64,000 bases of DNA from Streptomyces xanthophaeus (GTDB lineage Bacteria > Actinomycetota > Actinomycetes > Streptomycetales > Streptomycetaceae). The position numbers and the translations under genes were made by a program. The stretch covers positions 4,183,501 to 4,247,500 of the forward strand of contig NZ_CP076543.1 in NCBI RefSeq assembly GCF_030440515.1, given 5' to 3'. Below the pieces are notes generated by a model. The model saw only the letters and a list, made by a program, of their open reading frames with translations, searched no databases and was not told where the DNA came from. Shown piece by piece: positions 16,498-24,701 of the stretch. The stretch's first letter is position 1, and every line of letters starts with the position of its first letter.

Positions 16498-17982
16498 GTG
16501 AGCATGCCCGAGCCCATGGACGACCCCTGGGCCGACAGCGGTCCGGGTGACCGTCTGCCCGCCCGTCCGCGCCGTAACAGCGAAGGCCGCGGCCGCGGGG
16601 ACGAACAGCACGACCGGGGCCGCGAGGGCGGCTCCTGGGACTCCGGCGGTGGCGGCGGCTTCGAGCGCGTCCCTCCCCAGGACCTCGACGCCGAGCAGTC
16701 GGTGCTCGGCGGCATGCTGCTCTCCAAGGACGCCATCGCGGACGTCGTCGAGGTCCTCAAGGGCCACGACTTCTACCGGCCCTCGCACGAGACGATCTAC
16801 CAGGCGATCCTCGACCTGTACGCCAAGGGCGAGCCGGCCGACCCGATCACCGTCGGCGCCGAGCTGACCCGGCGCGGTGAGATCAGCAAGGTGGGCGGGG
16901 CCTCGTACCTGCACACCCTGGTCCAGTCCGTGCCGACCGCGGCGAACGCCGAGTACTACGCGGAGATCGTCCACGAGCGGGCCGTCCTGCGCCGCCTGGT
17001 CGCCGCCGGTACGAAGATCACGCAGATGGGCTACGCGGCCGACGGCGACGTCGACGAGATCGTCAACAGCGCCCAGGCCGAGATCTACGCCGTCACCGAG
17101 CAGCGGACCTCCGAGGACTACCTGCCGCTCGGCGACATCATGGAGGGCGCCCTCGACGAGATCGAGGCGATCGGCTCCCGCAGCGGCCAGATGTCGGGCG
17201 TTCCCACCGGCTTCACGGACCTGGACTCGCTGACCAACGGACTGCACCCGGGCCAGATGATCGTCATCGCGGCCCGTCCCGCCATGGGTAAGTCCACGCT
17301 CGCCCTGGACTTCGCCCGGGCCTGCTCCATCAAGAGCAACCTGCCGAGCGTGATCTTCTCCCTCGAAATGGGGCGCAACGAGATCGCCATGCGCCTGCTC
17401 TCGGCGGAGGCCAGGGTCGCGCTCCACCACATGCGCTCGGGCACGATGACGGACGACGACTGGACCCGGCTCGCCCGCCGGATGCCGGACGTCTCCGCCG
17501 CCCCGCTCTACATCGACGACTCCCCCAACCTGTCGATGATGGAGATCCGGGCCAAGTGCCGCCGGCTCAAGCAGCGCAACGACCTCTCGCTCGTCGTCAT
17601 CGACTACCTCCAGCTGATGCAGTCGGGCGGCTCGCGCCGTCCCGAGAGCCGCCAGCAGGAGGTCTCGGACATGTCCCGAAACCTCAAGCTGCTGGCGAAG
17701 GAGCTGGAGGTCCCCGTGATCGCCCTCTCCCAGCTGAACCGTGGTCCGGAACAGCGCACCGACAAGAAGCCGATGGTCTCCGACCTGCGTGAGTCGGGCT
17801 CCATCGAGCAGGACGCGGACATGGTGATCCTGCTGCACCGCGAGGACGCTTACGAGAAGGAGTCCCCCCGTGCGGGTGAGGCGGACCTGATCGTGGCGAA
17901 GCACCGAAACGGCCCCACGGCCACGATCACGGTGGCCTTCCAGGGCCACTACTCCCGCTTCGTGGACATGGCCAACACGTAG
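16498..17982 (+). CDS. dnaB: Replicative DNA helicase
   Basis: Hexameric 5'-3' helicase at the replication fork; 494 residues. A disordered Gly/Arg-rich tail of about 60 residues, unusual outside actinobacteria, precedes the N-terminal helical domain that begins PPQDLDAEQSVLGGMLL. The RecA-like domain has Walker A ARPAMGKST (K265), Walker B VVIDYLQ (D369) and the SQLNRGPE and GSIEQDADMV motifs. No intein interrupts the Walker A or other motifs. The GTG at 16498 has GGGAGGAGG seven bases upstream; the frame is open further up but lacks conservation. Upstream lies a DnaA-box cluster. Confidence 0.96.
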   Translation: MSMPEPMDDPWADSGPGDRLPARPRRNSEGRGRGDEQHDRGREGGSWDSGGGGGFERVPPQDLDAEQSVLGGMLLSKDAIADVVEVLKGHDFYRPSHETIYQAILDLYAKGEPADPITVGAELTRRGEISKVGGASYLHTLVQSVPTAANAEYYAEIVHERAVLRRLVAAGTKITQMGYAADGDVDEIVNSAQAEIYAVTEQRTSEDYLPLGDIMEGALDEIEAIGSRSGQMSGVPTGFTDLDSLTNGLHPGQMIVIAARPAMGKSTLALDFARACSIKSNLPSVIFSLEMGRNEIAMRLLSAEARVALHHMRSGTMTDDDWTRLARRMPDVSAAPLYIDDSPNLSMMEIRAKCRRLKQRNDLSLVVIDYLQLMQSGGSRRPESRQQEVSDMSRNLKLLAKELEVPVIALSQLNRGPEQRTDKKPMVSDLRESGSIEQDADMVILLHREDAYEKESPRAGEADLIVAKHRNGPTATITVAFQGHYSRFVDMANT

Positions 17983-17991
17983 CATCCGATC

Positions 17992-19377
17992 ATGGATGAG
18001 CTTGCTGAGGACCTGGAACTTCTCCCTGCCACCCGGCGCGCGCTGAGGCACCGGATCGCCGTCGCGCAGAGCGAAGGGCGGGCGCCGTCCGTGGTGGCGG
18101 CCGTCCTGCGGGGCGGGGAGGTGGTCTGGGAGGGCTCCCGGACCTCGGTCGAGGGGCACGGTCCGGACGGTGACGTGCAGTACCGGATCGGTTCGATCAC
18201 CAAGACGTTCACGGCGGTTCTCGTGATGCGGCTGCGGGACGAAGGTCTGATCTCGCTCGCCGATCCGCTGGAGAAGCATCTGCCGGGGACCGCCGCCGGT
18301 CAGGTGACCATCGCCCAACTGCTCTCCCACACCGGTGGGTTGGCGGCGGAGACGCCCGGCGAGTGGTGGGAGCGCACCCCCGGTGGGCAGCGTCCCGAGC
18401 TCGGCGACGTGCTGGGGGAGGAGCCGTTCAAGCTGACACCGGGAACCAGGCACCACTACTCCAACCCCGGTTACACCCTGCTGGGTTCGCTGGTGGAGGC
18501 GGTGCGCGGAGTGTCCTGGGAAGAGGCGCTGCGCACCGAGGTGCTGGAGCCGCTGGGGCTGCAGCGCACGAGCGGACAGCCGCAGGCCCCGCACGCGGGC
18601 GGCTGGGCGGTGCATCCCTGGGCGGACGTGATGATGCCCGAACCGCTGGAGGACCTGGGGCTGATGGCGGCGGCCGGTCGGCTGTGGTCCACGACCCGCG
18701 ACCTGGCCCGCTTCGCCGATTTCCTGCTGCGCGGTGACGAGCGCGTCCTGCGTGCCGGGTCCGTACGGGAGATGCGCACTGCCGCCTCGCCCCCGGAGCC
18801 CGGCCTCGCCGAGCTGGGCTACGGGCTCGGCATGCAGCTGGCAACCGTCGGCGGGCGCAAGCTCGCGGGGCACAGCGGCTCGCTGCCCGGCTTCGTCGCG
18901 GGGCTGTGGCTGAGCGAGGCGGACGACGTGGCGGCGGTGGTGCTGGCGAACTGCACCTCGGGACTTCCGGCCTCGACGGTGGCCGCGGATCTCGTGGGGA
19001 TCGTGGCGGACGCCGAACCGCGCTTCCCGCAGCCGTGGCGGCCGTTCCTGGAGTCGGACCACGTGCCGCTCGAACTGTGCGGCCCCTGGTACTGGGGGAC
19101 TTCGGCCCAGGTGGTGCGCCTGACCGCGGACGGGCTGCTGGAGCTGGGTCCGGTGGGCGGGAGCGGGCGCACGTCACGTTTCCGGGCGGAGCCGGACGGC
19201 AGCTGGACCGGACTCTTCGGCTACTACGCCGGTGAGACGCTGCGGGCGGTGCGCCGTGCGGACGGCTCGGTGAGCCATCTCGACCTGGCGTCCTTCGTGT
19301 TCACCCGGGAGCCCTACGACGCCGACGCCCCGGTGCCCGGCGGGGTGGACCCGCAGGGCTGGCGGGGCATCGGCTGA
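17992..19377 (+). CDS. Serine hydrolase of the beta-lactamase (class C)/PBP4* fold
   Basis: 461 residues. Motifs of the family are S68-I-T-K71, Y156-S-N158 and H294-S-G296, in the order and spacing of class C beta-lactamase-like esterases and D-aminopeptidases. A C-terminal beta-barrel-like extension (about 340-461) follows. No signal peptide is visible, so the protein is probably cytoplasmic and may be an esterase or peptidase rather than a lactamase. The start is nine bases after the dnaB stop without a Shine-Dalgarno, so it may be expressed by coupling to dnaB or from a leaderless transcript. Substrate unknown. Confidence 0.85.
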   Translation: MDELAEDLELLPATRRALRHRIAVAQSEGRAPSVVAAVLRGGEVVWEGSRTSVEGHGPDGDVQYRIGSITKTFTAVLVMRLRDEGLISLADPLEKHLPGTAAGQVTIAQLLSHTGGLAAETPGEWWERTPGGQRPELGDVLGEEPFKLTPGTRHHYSNPGYTLLGSLVEAVRGVSWEEALRTEVLEPLGLQRTSGQPQAPHAGGWAVHPWADVMMPEPLEDLGLMAAAGRLWSTTRDLARFADFLLRGDERVLRAGSVREMRTAASPPEPGLAELGYGLGMQLATVGGRKLAGHSGSLPGFVAGLWLSEADDVAAVVLANCTSGLPASTVAADLVGIVADAEPRFPQPWRPFLESDHVPLELCGPWYWGTSAQVVRLTADGLLELGPVGGSGRTSRFRAEPDGSWTGLFGYYAGETLRAVRRADGSVSHLDLASFVFTREPYDADAPVPGGVDPQGWRGIG

Positions 19378-19392
19378 CAGCCCCGGATCGGA

Positions 19393-20562
19393 TCAGGCGA
19401 CGAGTTCGCGCTCCAGCGGAGTGCGGAAGCGCGGGGTGATCCGGGCCTCTCCCACCCATGCGGCGAGCCGCGCGGCCTCGGCGGTGACCGCCTGCTCGGC
19501 GGCCCGGCCGGGGCTGCCCAGCAGCCGCCAGACGATCTCGCCGTCGGAGCGCTGCGCCCAGCCGCCCACGATCTCGCCGTTCCACCACACGGTGGGGCCG
19601 ATGTTGCCGGCGTAGTCGAACAGGGCGCTCCGGTGGGCGGGGTCGAGGTGGAAACCGCGGTCGGCCCAGCCCATGCCGGTGGGGTCGAGGCCGGGCAGCA
19701 GCGCCGCCCAGGGCTCCGGCGCCGGTTCGGGCCCGGTGTCCCCGGGGCTGACCAGGGCGGTGGTGCCGTCCTCGAGGCGGACCTGGTCGGGTCCCACGGC
19801 GGCGAGGGCCTTGCGGACGTCCGTGAGGGTCCAGCCGGTCCACCACTTGAGGTCGGCCTCGGTGGCGGGACCGTACGCGCGCAGCCATCGGCGGGCGATC
19901 TCGGTGCGGGCCTCCGCGGCGGGTAGGGCGGGCCAGGGCTCGGTGTGGACCCAGCGGTACTGGCTGGAGGTCCATGAGCCGCGCGGCCGGTCACGGCGGA
20001 TCCTGCCGTCGGCGGCGAGCAGCCGGATGACCCGGGTGGCGACGCCCTGCTCGGTCTCGTACTTCTTGCCACGGCTGATGGTGATCTTCTGGCGCAGCGC
20101 GGGTACGGCCGCGGACAGCTGGCTGCCGGTGGAGGGGCCGTGGGTGTCCAGGGCGTCGAGCGCGGCGGCCTCCGCGCCGGCGAGCCAGGCGGCGTCGAGT
20201 CCCTGTCCGTCCTCGTCGAGGTGCTTGAGGAGGGTACGGCGCTCCTTCGCCGCGATCGCGCGGGCGGTGGAGGCGTCGACGTGCGGGGCGAGTTCGGCGG
20301 AGACCGCGAAGAGCGTGTTGCGCATGCTGAGCAGGCGCACGAGGCTTACGTCCTCGTAGAGTGCCCGCTCGATCGCGTCCGGGCCGCCTCCGGCGAGCCG
20401 GGCCCGGGCCGAGAGGAAGACGGTCGCGGCGTCGGTGGCGTGCAGGGCGACGACGGAATCCGCTGTCTCGGCGACCGTCGCGGCGCGGGCCGACGGAGCC
20501 AGACGGTGGCGCCGGCCGAGCCGGTGTCGTCGCTCGGCGGTGGTGACGAGAGGGAGGCTCAT
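19393..20562 (-). CDS. Winged-helix HTH_42 (AlkX/YcaQ-like) protein
   Basis: 389 residues of the HTH_42/DUF1006 type, built from winged-helix repeats. Recognisable segments are the N-terminal VVALHATDAATVFLSARAR, RNTLFAV, and the C-terminal WWNGEIVGGWAQRSDGEIVWRLLG. Members such as YcaQ and AlkX are DNA glycosylases for crosslinks or bulky alkylated bases, and the Streptomyces AlkX-like forms act on nitrogen-mustard damage; the exact substrate here is not shown. The ATG at 20562 is seven bases after a TACGAT -10 box, suggesting a leaderless mRNA; the frame is open ten codons further up. Convergent with the serine hydrolase gene. Confidence 0.78.
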   Translation of the reverse strand: MSLPLVTTAERRHRLGRRHRLAPSARAATVAETADSVVALHATDAATVFLSARARLAGGGPDAIERALYEDVSLVRLLSMRNTLFAVSAELAPHVDASTARAIAAKERRTLLKHLDEDGQGLDAAWLAGAEAAALDALDTHGPSTGSQLSAAVPALRQKITISRGKKYETEQGVATRVIRLLAADGRIRRDRPRGSWTSSQYRWVHTEPWPALPAAEARTEIARRWLRAYGPATEADLKWWTGWTLTDVRKALAAVGPDQVRLEDGTTALVSPGDTGPEPAPEPWAALLPGLDPTGMGWADRGFHLDPAHRSALFDYAGNIGPTVWWNGEIVGGWAQRSDGEIVWRLLGSPGRAAEQAVTAEAARLAAWVGEARITPRFRTPLERELVA

Positions 20563-20619
20563 CCTCCCGATCGTAGGCCGGGCCGCCGACACGGCGACCC
20601 GGCCTGCCGGAACGTCCGG

Positions 20620-21081
20620 TCAGAGCTGGAGCTTGAACCCGACGTGCGAGGCGGTGAACCCGAGCCGTTCGTAGAAACGGTGGGCACCGGTGCGGGTCAC
20701 GTCCGAAGTCAGCTGCACCAGCGCGCAGTTCTCGGCACGGGACTTCTCGACGGCCCATGCGATGATCCGGGTGCCCAGGCCGCCGCCGCGTTCGTCGGCG
20801 TGCACGCGGACGCCCTCGATGATGGAACGGGTGGCCCCCTTCCGGGAGAGTCCAGGGACGATCGTCAGCTGGAGGGTGCCCACCACCCGGTCGGCGCGGA
20901 CGGCGACGACCAGGTGCTGGTTCGGGTCGTCGGTGAGCCGCTTCAGGGCTGCGAGGTACGGGGCGAGGTCGTCCGGGGACTCGCGGGTGGCGCCGAGCGG
21001 GTCGTCGGCCAGCATGGCGACGATGGCGGGCACATCGGCCTCGGTGGCCGGCCGGATCATCAGCTCGGGAGTGTCGGTCAT
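20620..21081 (-). CDS. GNAT family N-acetyltransferase
   Basis: 153 residues, a single GNAT fold: IRPATEADVPAIVAM at the start, acetyl-CoA loop region around DERGGGLGTRIIAWA (the Q/RxxGxG/A motif as RGGGLGT) and a C-terminal HRFYERLGFTASHVGFKL typical of family members. Substrate unknown. GAGGAGA precedes the ATG. It starts 14 bases after a larger acetyltransferase gene on the same strand and is probably co-transcribed with it. Confidence 0.85.
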   Translation of the reverse strand: MTDTPELMIRPATEADVPAIVAMLADDPLGATRESPDDLAPYLAALKRLTDDPNQHLVVAVRADRVVGTLQLTIVPGLSRKGATRSIIEGVRVHADERGGGLGTRIIAWAVEKSRAENCALVQLTSDVTRTGAHRFYERLGFTASHVGFKLQL

Positions 21082-21095
21082 GATGCGTTCTCCTC

Positions 21096-21989
21096 TCAGC
21101 CCGCGGCCACGGTGAGCGGTGCCCACCGACGGGTCCAGTCGCCGGGCAGGCCGGGGATGTCCCGGGTCATGACGGCATTGAAAGCCACGGAGGCCAGGCC
21201 CCGGTCCTTGAGCCAGGCGAGGAATTCCTCGTGCCGTACATCGACATCGGTGCGTAGCGCCCGCTCGGTGCCGAGTGCGAGCGCGGTGACCAGCGACTGG
21301 GCGGTCGCGGTGTCATGGGCGATCAGCGGGCCGATGACCTGGGTGTCCATATTGGGCCAGGCCGCGGCGTAGCCGGTGAGTGCGCCGTCCTGGGAGTGGT
21401 TCTCGGCCACGACCAGACGGTCGGCGAAGGCGGGCAGCCGGGTGATCATGTGCGTGCGGTCGGTGCCGAAGACCTCGGCGTCCAGGCGCAGGATGCGGGG
21501 GAGGTCCTCGGCGGTCGCCGGCCGGACCCGGGAGGCGCCGTACGTGCCGGGGGTGTCCTCGTGGCGGAAGGCGCCCGTCAGCATCTCGGTGCGGCCGGTG
21601 GTCTCGAAGCCCAGTTCCTCGTAGAGGGGGCGCCCGTAGGGAGTGGCGTGCAGGGTGAGGGGGACGCCCTTCAGTACGCCGTCGCAGACGTGGGTCATCA
21701 GACGGCGCCCCAGGCCCTGGCGGGCGAAGCGGTCGGCCACGAGAACCATCCCGATGGCGGCGAGCTCCGGTCCGGAATGGGTGTCGCCGTAGCGCGTGAC
21801 GACGCAGGCGGCCGCGAGTCCCCGGCCGTCCGGGGCGTCGATGCCGTAGCCGTTTCCGGCGGCGAGGAGCAGACGCCACTTGTGTTCCTCGCGGAGCCAT
21901 CCGCGATCTTCGGACAGGTCGGCGCAGCGGTGGAGATCGTCCACGGTCAGCGCCCGGATCGGTAGATCGGTGATGTGTGGTGGTGTCAC
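21096..21989 (-). CDS. Two-domain GNAT acetyltransferase
   Basis: 297 residues with two GNAT-like halves. The first (about 8-150) holds RFARQGLGRRLMTHV, the acetyl-CoA-binding Q/RxxGxG motif; the second starts at RVRPATEADLPRIL (about residue 155) and is more degenerate, lacking a clear Q/RxxGxG. This duplicated layout is seen in Eis/SCP2-related and mycothiol-synthase-like enzymes, but I cannot name the substrate. The GTG at 21989 is seven bases downstream of a CAGTCT hexamer with no ribosome binding site, so may be leaderless. Upstream are three parS sites. Confidence 0.8.
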   Translation of the reverse strand: MTPPHITDLPIRALTVDDLHRCADLSEDRGWLREEHKWRLLLAAGNGYGIDAPDGRGLAAACVVTRYGDTHSGPELAAIGMVLVADRFARQGLGRRLMTHVCDGVLKGVPLTLHATPYGRPLYEELGFETTGRTEMLTGAFRHEDTPGTYGASRVRPATAEDLPRILRLDAEVFGTDRTHMITRLPAFADRLVVAENHSQDGALTGYAAAWPNMDTQVIGPLIAHDTATAQSLVTALALGTERALRTDVDVRHEEFLAWLKDRGLASVAFNAVMTRDIPGLPGDWTRRWAPLTVAAG

Positions 21990-22043
21990 CTGGCCCAGAC
22001 TGGATCATGGACTGGGAGCCGTCCAGAGGGTTTGAGGTCGGAT

Positions 22044-22057
22044 GTTTCACGTGAAAC
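22044..22057. promoter_or_regulatory. parS: parS site 5
   Basis: Exact GTTTCACGTGAAAC in the divergent gap between the acetyltransferase and HAD genes, 48 bp from site 6. Confidence 0.92.
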
Positions 22058-22091
22058 ACCAGGTGCCCCGGCAGGGGAGCCGCCGGACGAT

Positions 22092-22105
22092 GTTTCACGT
22101 GAAAC
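22092..22105. promoter_or_regulatory. parS: parS site 6
   Basis: Exact GTTTCACGTGAAAC, 19 bp centre-to-centre from site 7, close to two helical turns. Confidence 0.92.
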
Positions 22106-22110
22106 ACGGT

Positions 22111-22124
22111 GTTTCACGTGAAAC
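22111..22124. promoter_or_regulatory. parS: parS site 7, in the HAD promoter
   Basis: Exact GTTTCACGTGAAAC. A TAATCT -10 box (22133-22138) lies nine bases downstream, so the site would overlap the -35 region and spacer of the HAD gene promoter. Confidence 0.92.
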
Positions 22125-22146
22125 GGACCGACTAATCTCGTTGGCT

Positions 22147-22797
22147 ATGACCCTCCTGCACCTCTTCGATCTCGACGGGACGCTGATGTACGGCTCGGCG
22201 GCGCCGGTCGAGATTTCCCGCCAGCTCGGGCTGAGTGCCGAGATCGCCGAGCTGGAACGGGCCTTCGGTGCGCAGGAGATGGGGCCGCACCAGTTCTCCG
22301 TGGCTGCCCACGCTCTCTGGGCCGATCTGACACCGGCGCACGTCCGGGCGGCGTTCGACGGGGCTCCCTGGCTCGCGGGGATCCGGGACGTGTGGCAGGA
22401 GATCAGGGACCGCGGGGACTACTGCGCGGTGATCTCCCTGTCACCGTCGTTCTTCGTGGAGCTGCTGCTGGAGTGGGGCGCGCATGCCGCGCACGGCTCG
22501 GTCTTCCCCGAGGTGCCGTTCACCCGTCCGGTGGAGGAGTCCGGGATCCTCACGCCCGAGGGCAAGGTCAGGGTGGCGGACCGGCTCTGCGCGCAGTTCG
22601 GTGTGAGCCGGGCCGACTGTGTCGCGTACGGGGATTCGGTGACCGACGCGATGCTCTTCGAGGTGGTGCCGGTCTCGGTGGCGGTGAATGCGAGGCCTTA
22701 TCTCGCCGAGCGGGCGACCCATGTCTACGAGGGCCGGGATCTGCGGGACGCATACCAGCTCGTCGGGCTGACGCGCCCGGGAGTTGACGCATCTTAG
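22147..22797 (+). CDS. HAD superfamily hydrolase (SerB-like phosphatase)
   Basis: 216 residues. HAD motif I is HLFDLDGTLM (nucleophile Asp near residue 8), motif II is the VISLSPS segment near 98-104, and motif IV is CVAYGDSVTDAML near 165-177. A cap domain of about 70 residues lies between motifs I and II, like phosphoserine phosphatase-type HADs; a small phosphorylated metabolite is the likely substrate. The ATG is eight bases after a TAATCT -10 box with no Shine-Dalgarno, so the transcript is probably leaderless. Its promoter overlaps parS site 7. Confidence 0.85.
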   Translation: MTLLHLFDLDGTLMYGSAAPVEISRQLGLSAEIAELERAFGAQEMGPHQFSVAAHALWADLTPAHVRAAFDGAPWLAGIRDVWQEIRDRGDYCAVISLSPSFFVELLLEWGAHAAHGSVFPEVPFTRPVEESGILTPEGKVRVADRLCAQFGVSRADCVAYGDSVTDAMLFEVVPVSVAVNARPYLAERATHVYEGRDLRDAYQLVGLTRPGVDAS

Positions 22798-22813
22798 GAG
22801 GAAAGTGGGTTCG

Positions 22814-22835
22814 AAACGCGGACTTTCCGCGTTTT
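22814..22835 (+). terminator. Short hairpin after the HAD gene
   Basis: Nine-base arms (22814-22822, 22826-22834) with a three-base loop, ending in four Ts; 16 bases past the HAD stop codon. Confidence 0.6.
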
Positions 22836-22939
22836 CCCGCAGGCCTCTGAGTCGGCTGGCACGCTGTGAAACCCGGAACCACGGATTCACAGGCCGTGGC
22901 GTGTGCAGACCGACCGAGATGCTCGAAGCGAGGCACCGC

Positions 22940-24127
22940 ATGGACGCTCCGCCCACCAGATCGGCCAGACGCGAATCGGCCCGGATATCCGGCGAGGGCG
23001 GTGCGATCGAGCCCTCACCGGATGCCGTACTCATCCGCCGGACCCTCGCGGAGATCGCCCCTGTCGCCGACAAGGTGACCTCGTATTTCTACGCTCTGGT
23101 GTTCACCGGGCACCCGGAAGTACGCGGCATGTTCCCCGCCGCCATGGACGCGCAGCGGGACCGGCTGCTGAAGGCACTGCTGACCGCCGCCGAACACATC
23201 GACAATCCCGCCGTCCTCGTCCCCTACCTGCGCCGACTGGGCGCCGGGCATCGCAAGTACGGCACGATGGCCGGCCACTACCCGGCGGTCGGCGAAGCCC
23301 TCGTCGGGGCACTCGCCCGGTACGCCCACCACAGCTGGGGCCCCGAGACCCAGGCCGCCTGGGTGCGGGCGTACACCGGGATTTCCCAGATCATGATCGA
23401 CGCGGCGGCGGAGGAAGAGGTGAAGGCCCCCGCGTGGTGGCACGCCGAGGTGGTCTCCCACGATCTGCGCACCCCGGACATCGCGGTACTGACGGTCCGC
23501 CCCGACCAGCCCTACGCCTTCCTCGCCGGCCAGTACGCGAGCCTGGAGACCCCGTGGTGGCCACGGGTGTGGCGGCACTACTCCTTCGCCTCGGCGCCGC
23601 GCGCCGACGGACTGCTGTCCTTCCACGTCAAGGCCGTCCCCGCGGGCTGGGTCTCCAACGCGCTGGTGCGCCACGCCCGCCCGGGAGACGTACTGCGCCT
23701 GGGACCGCCGGCCGGGTCGATGGTGGTGGACCACACCACGGACAACGGCATGCTGTGCCTGGGCGGAGGCACCGGGATCGCTCCGATCAAGGCGCTGATC
23801 GAGGACGTGGCCGAACACGGCGAGCGGCGGCCGGTGGAGGTGTTCTTCGGGGCCCGCAGTGACAACGACCTCTACGACAAGGACACGCTCCTGGGGCTCC
23901 AGCGCTCGCACCCGTGGCTGTCGGTGCGCCCGGTGGTCGGCGACGGGCTGGCCGGACAGCTGCCGCACGCGGTGGGTGAACACGGGCCGTGGAGCTCGTA
24001 CGACGCGTTCATCTCCGGCCCGCCCGCGATGATCCGCAACGGCGTGGACGAGCTCCTGCGGATCGGCATCCCCTGCGAGCGGATCCGGCACGACGCGGTG
24101 GAGGAGCTGGCCGGCATCGCCGGCTGA
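22940..24127 (+). CDS. Flavohemoglobin-like globin-reductase
   Basis: 395 residues. A globin domain (about 28-160) with HRKYG around residue 104 supplying the likely proximal heme histidine and a following HYPAVGEAL segment; then an FAD domain with WRHYSFAS (RxYS flavin motif) and an NAD domain with GGGTGIAPIKAL. Flavohemoglobins oxidise nitric oxide to nitrate with O2 and NADH; some actinobacterial members diverge and may be D-lactate-linked or electron transfer proteins, so NO detoxification is probable, not certain. The ATG at 22940 has GAGG six bases upstream; an ATG seven codons earlier lacks a ribosome binding site. Transcribed from its own gap after the HAD terminator. Confidence 0.88.
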   Translation: MDAPPTRSARRESARISGEGGAIEPSPDAVLIRRTLAEIAPVADKVTSYFYALVFTGHPEVRGMFPAAMDAQRDRLLKALLTAAEHIDNPAVLVPYLRRLGAGHRKYGTMAGHYPAVGEALVGALARYAHHSWGPETQAAWVRAYTGISQIMIDAAAEEEVKAPAWWHAEVVSHDLRTPDIAVLTVRPDQPYAFLAGQYASLETPWWPRVWRHYSFASAPRADGLLSFHVKAVPAGWVSNALVRHARPGDVLRLGPPAGSMVVDHTTDNGMLCLGGGTGIAPIKALIEDVAEHGERRPVEVFFGARSDNDLYDKDTLLGLQRSHPWLSVRPVVGDGLAGQLPHAVGEHGPWSSYDAFISGPPAMIRNGVDELLRIGIPCERIRHDAVEELAGIAG

Positions 24128-24154
24128 GACCGGAGGCAGCCCGCCGGTCTCAGC
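24123..24154. terminator. Bidirectional hairpin between globin and Nudix genes
   Basis: Exact 11-base arms (24123-24133 and 24144-24154) overlapping the globin stop codon and lying seven bases from the Nudix stop, serving convergent genes. Confidence 0.7.
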
Positions 24155-24160
24155 CCGGCT

Positions 24161-24640
24161 TCAGCCCAGGTCGGGAGCGTGCATGGCGCGGACACCCTCG
24201 ATATTGCCGTCGAGATAGTGCCGCAGGGACAGCGGGACGAGATGGACGGCGGCGATGCCCACCCGGCTGAAGGGCACGCGGACGATCTCGTACTCGCCTT
24301 CGGGCTCGTCGACCTCGGGACCGTGCCGCAGGCTCGGGTCCATCGATTCCAGGCGGCAGACGAAGAAGTGCTGCACCTTCACGCCGGTCACCCCCCTGTC
24401 GGCGATGTGCTCGACGGTGTCGACGAAGCAGGGCACCACATCGGTGATCTTCGCGCCGAGTTCTTCGTGGACCTCCCGGTGGAGGGCGTCGACGACGGTG
24501 GAGTCCGAGGACTCCACTCCCCCGCCGGGGGTGAGCCAGTACGGATCGACTCCGGGCCTGGTGCGTTTGATGAGGATCAGGTCGTCACCGTCGAGCAGGA
24601 TCGCGCGGGCGGTGCGTTTGACCACGGGACGTTCGGTCAT
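24161..24640 (-). CDS. Nudix hydrolase with an altered Nudix box
   Basis: 159 residues, single Nudix domain. The box reads from GGGVESSD to REVHEELGA: the catalytic REVxEELG end is intact, but the first Glu of GX5E is Asp/Ser and one extra residue precedes the Arg. Activity on a nucleoside diphosphate-linked substrate is likely; substrate unknown. The ATG at 24640 has no clear Shine-Dalgarno. Neighbours are the convergent globin gene and, upstream, a LysR regulator gene on the same strand. Confidence 0.82.
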   Translation of the reverse strand: MTERPVVKRTARAILLDGDDLILIKRTRPGVDPYWLTPGGGVESSDSTVVDALHREVHEELGAKITDVVPCFVDTVEHIADRGVTGVKVQHFFVCRLESMDPSLRHGPEVDEPEGEYEIVRVPFSRVGIAAVHLVPLSLRHYLDGNIEGVRAMHAPDLG

Positions 24641-24701
24641 GGGAGAAGAGTGGCCCACCACTCCGCTTCTGAAACGCGCCACAGGCCGGAAAAGGGCGGA
24701 C

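Noticed and set aside
16498..17982. Intein or fusion in DnaB
   Set aside because: Walker A and B and the C-terminal motifs are continuous and the length is normal.
22864..22892. CTGTGAA/TTCACAG inverted repeat upstream of the globin gene
   Set aside because: Seven-base arms with a 15-base spacer are weak and do not match a known operator.
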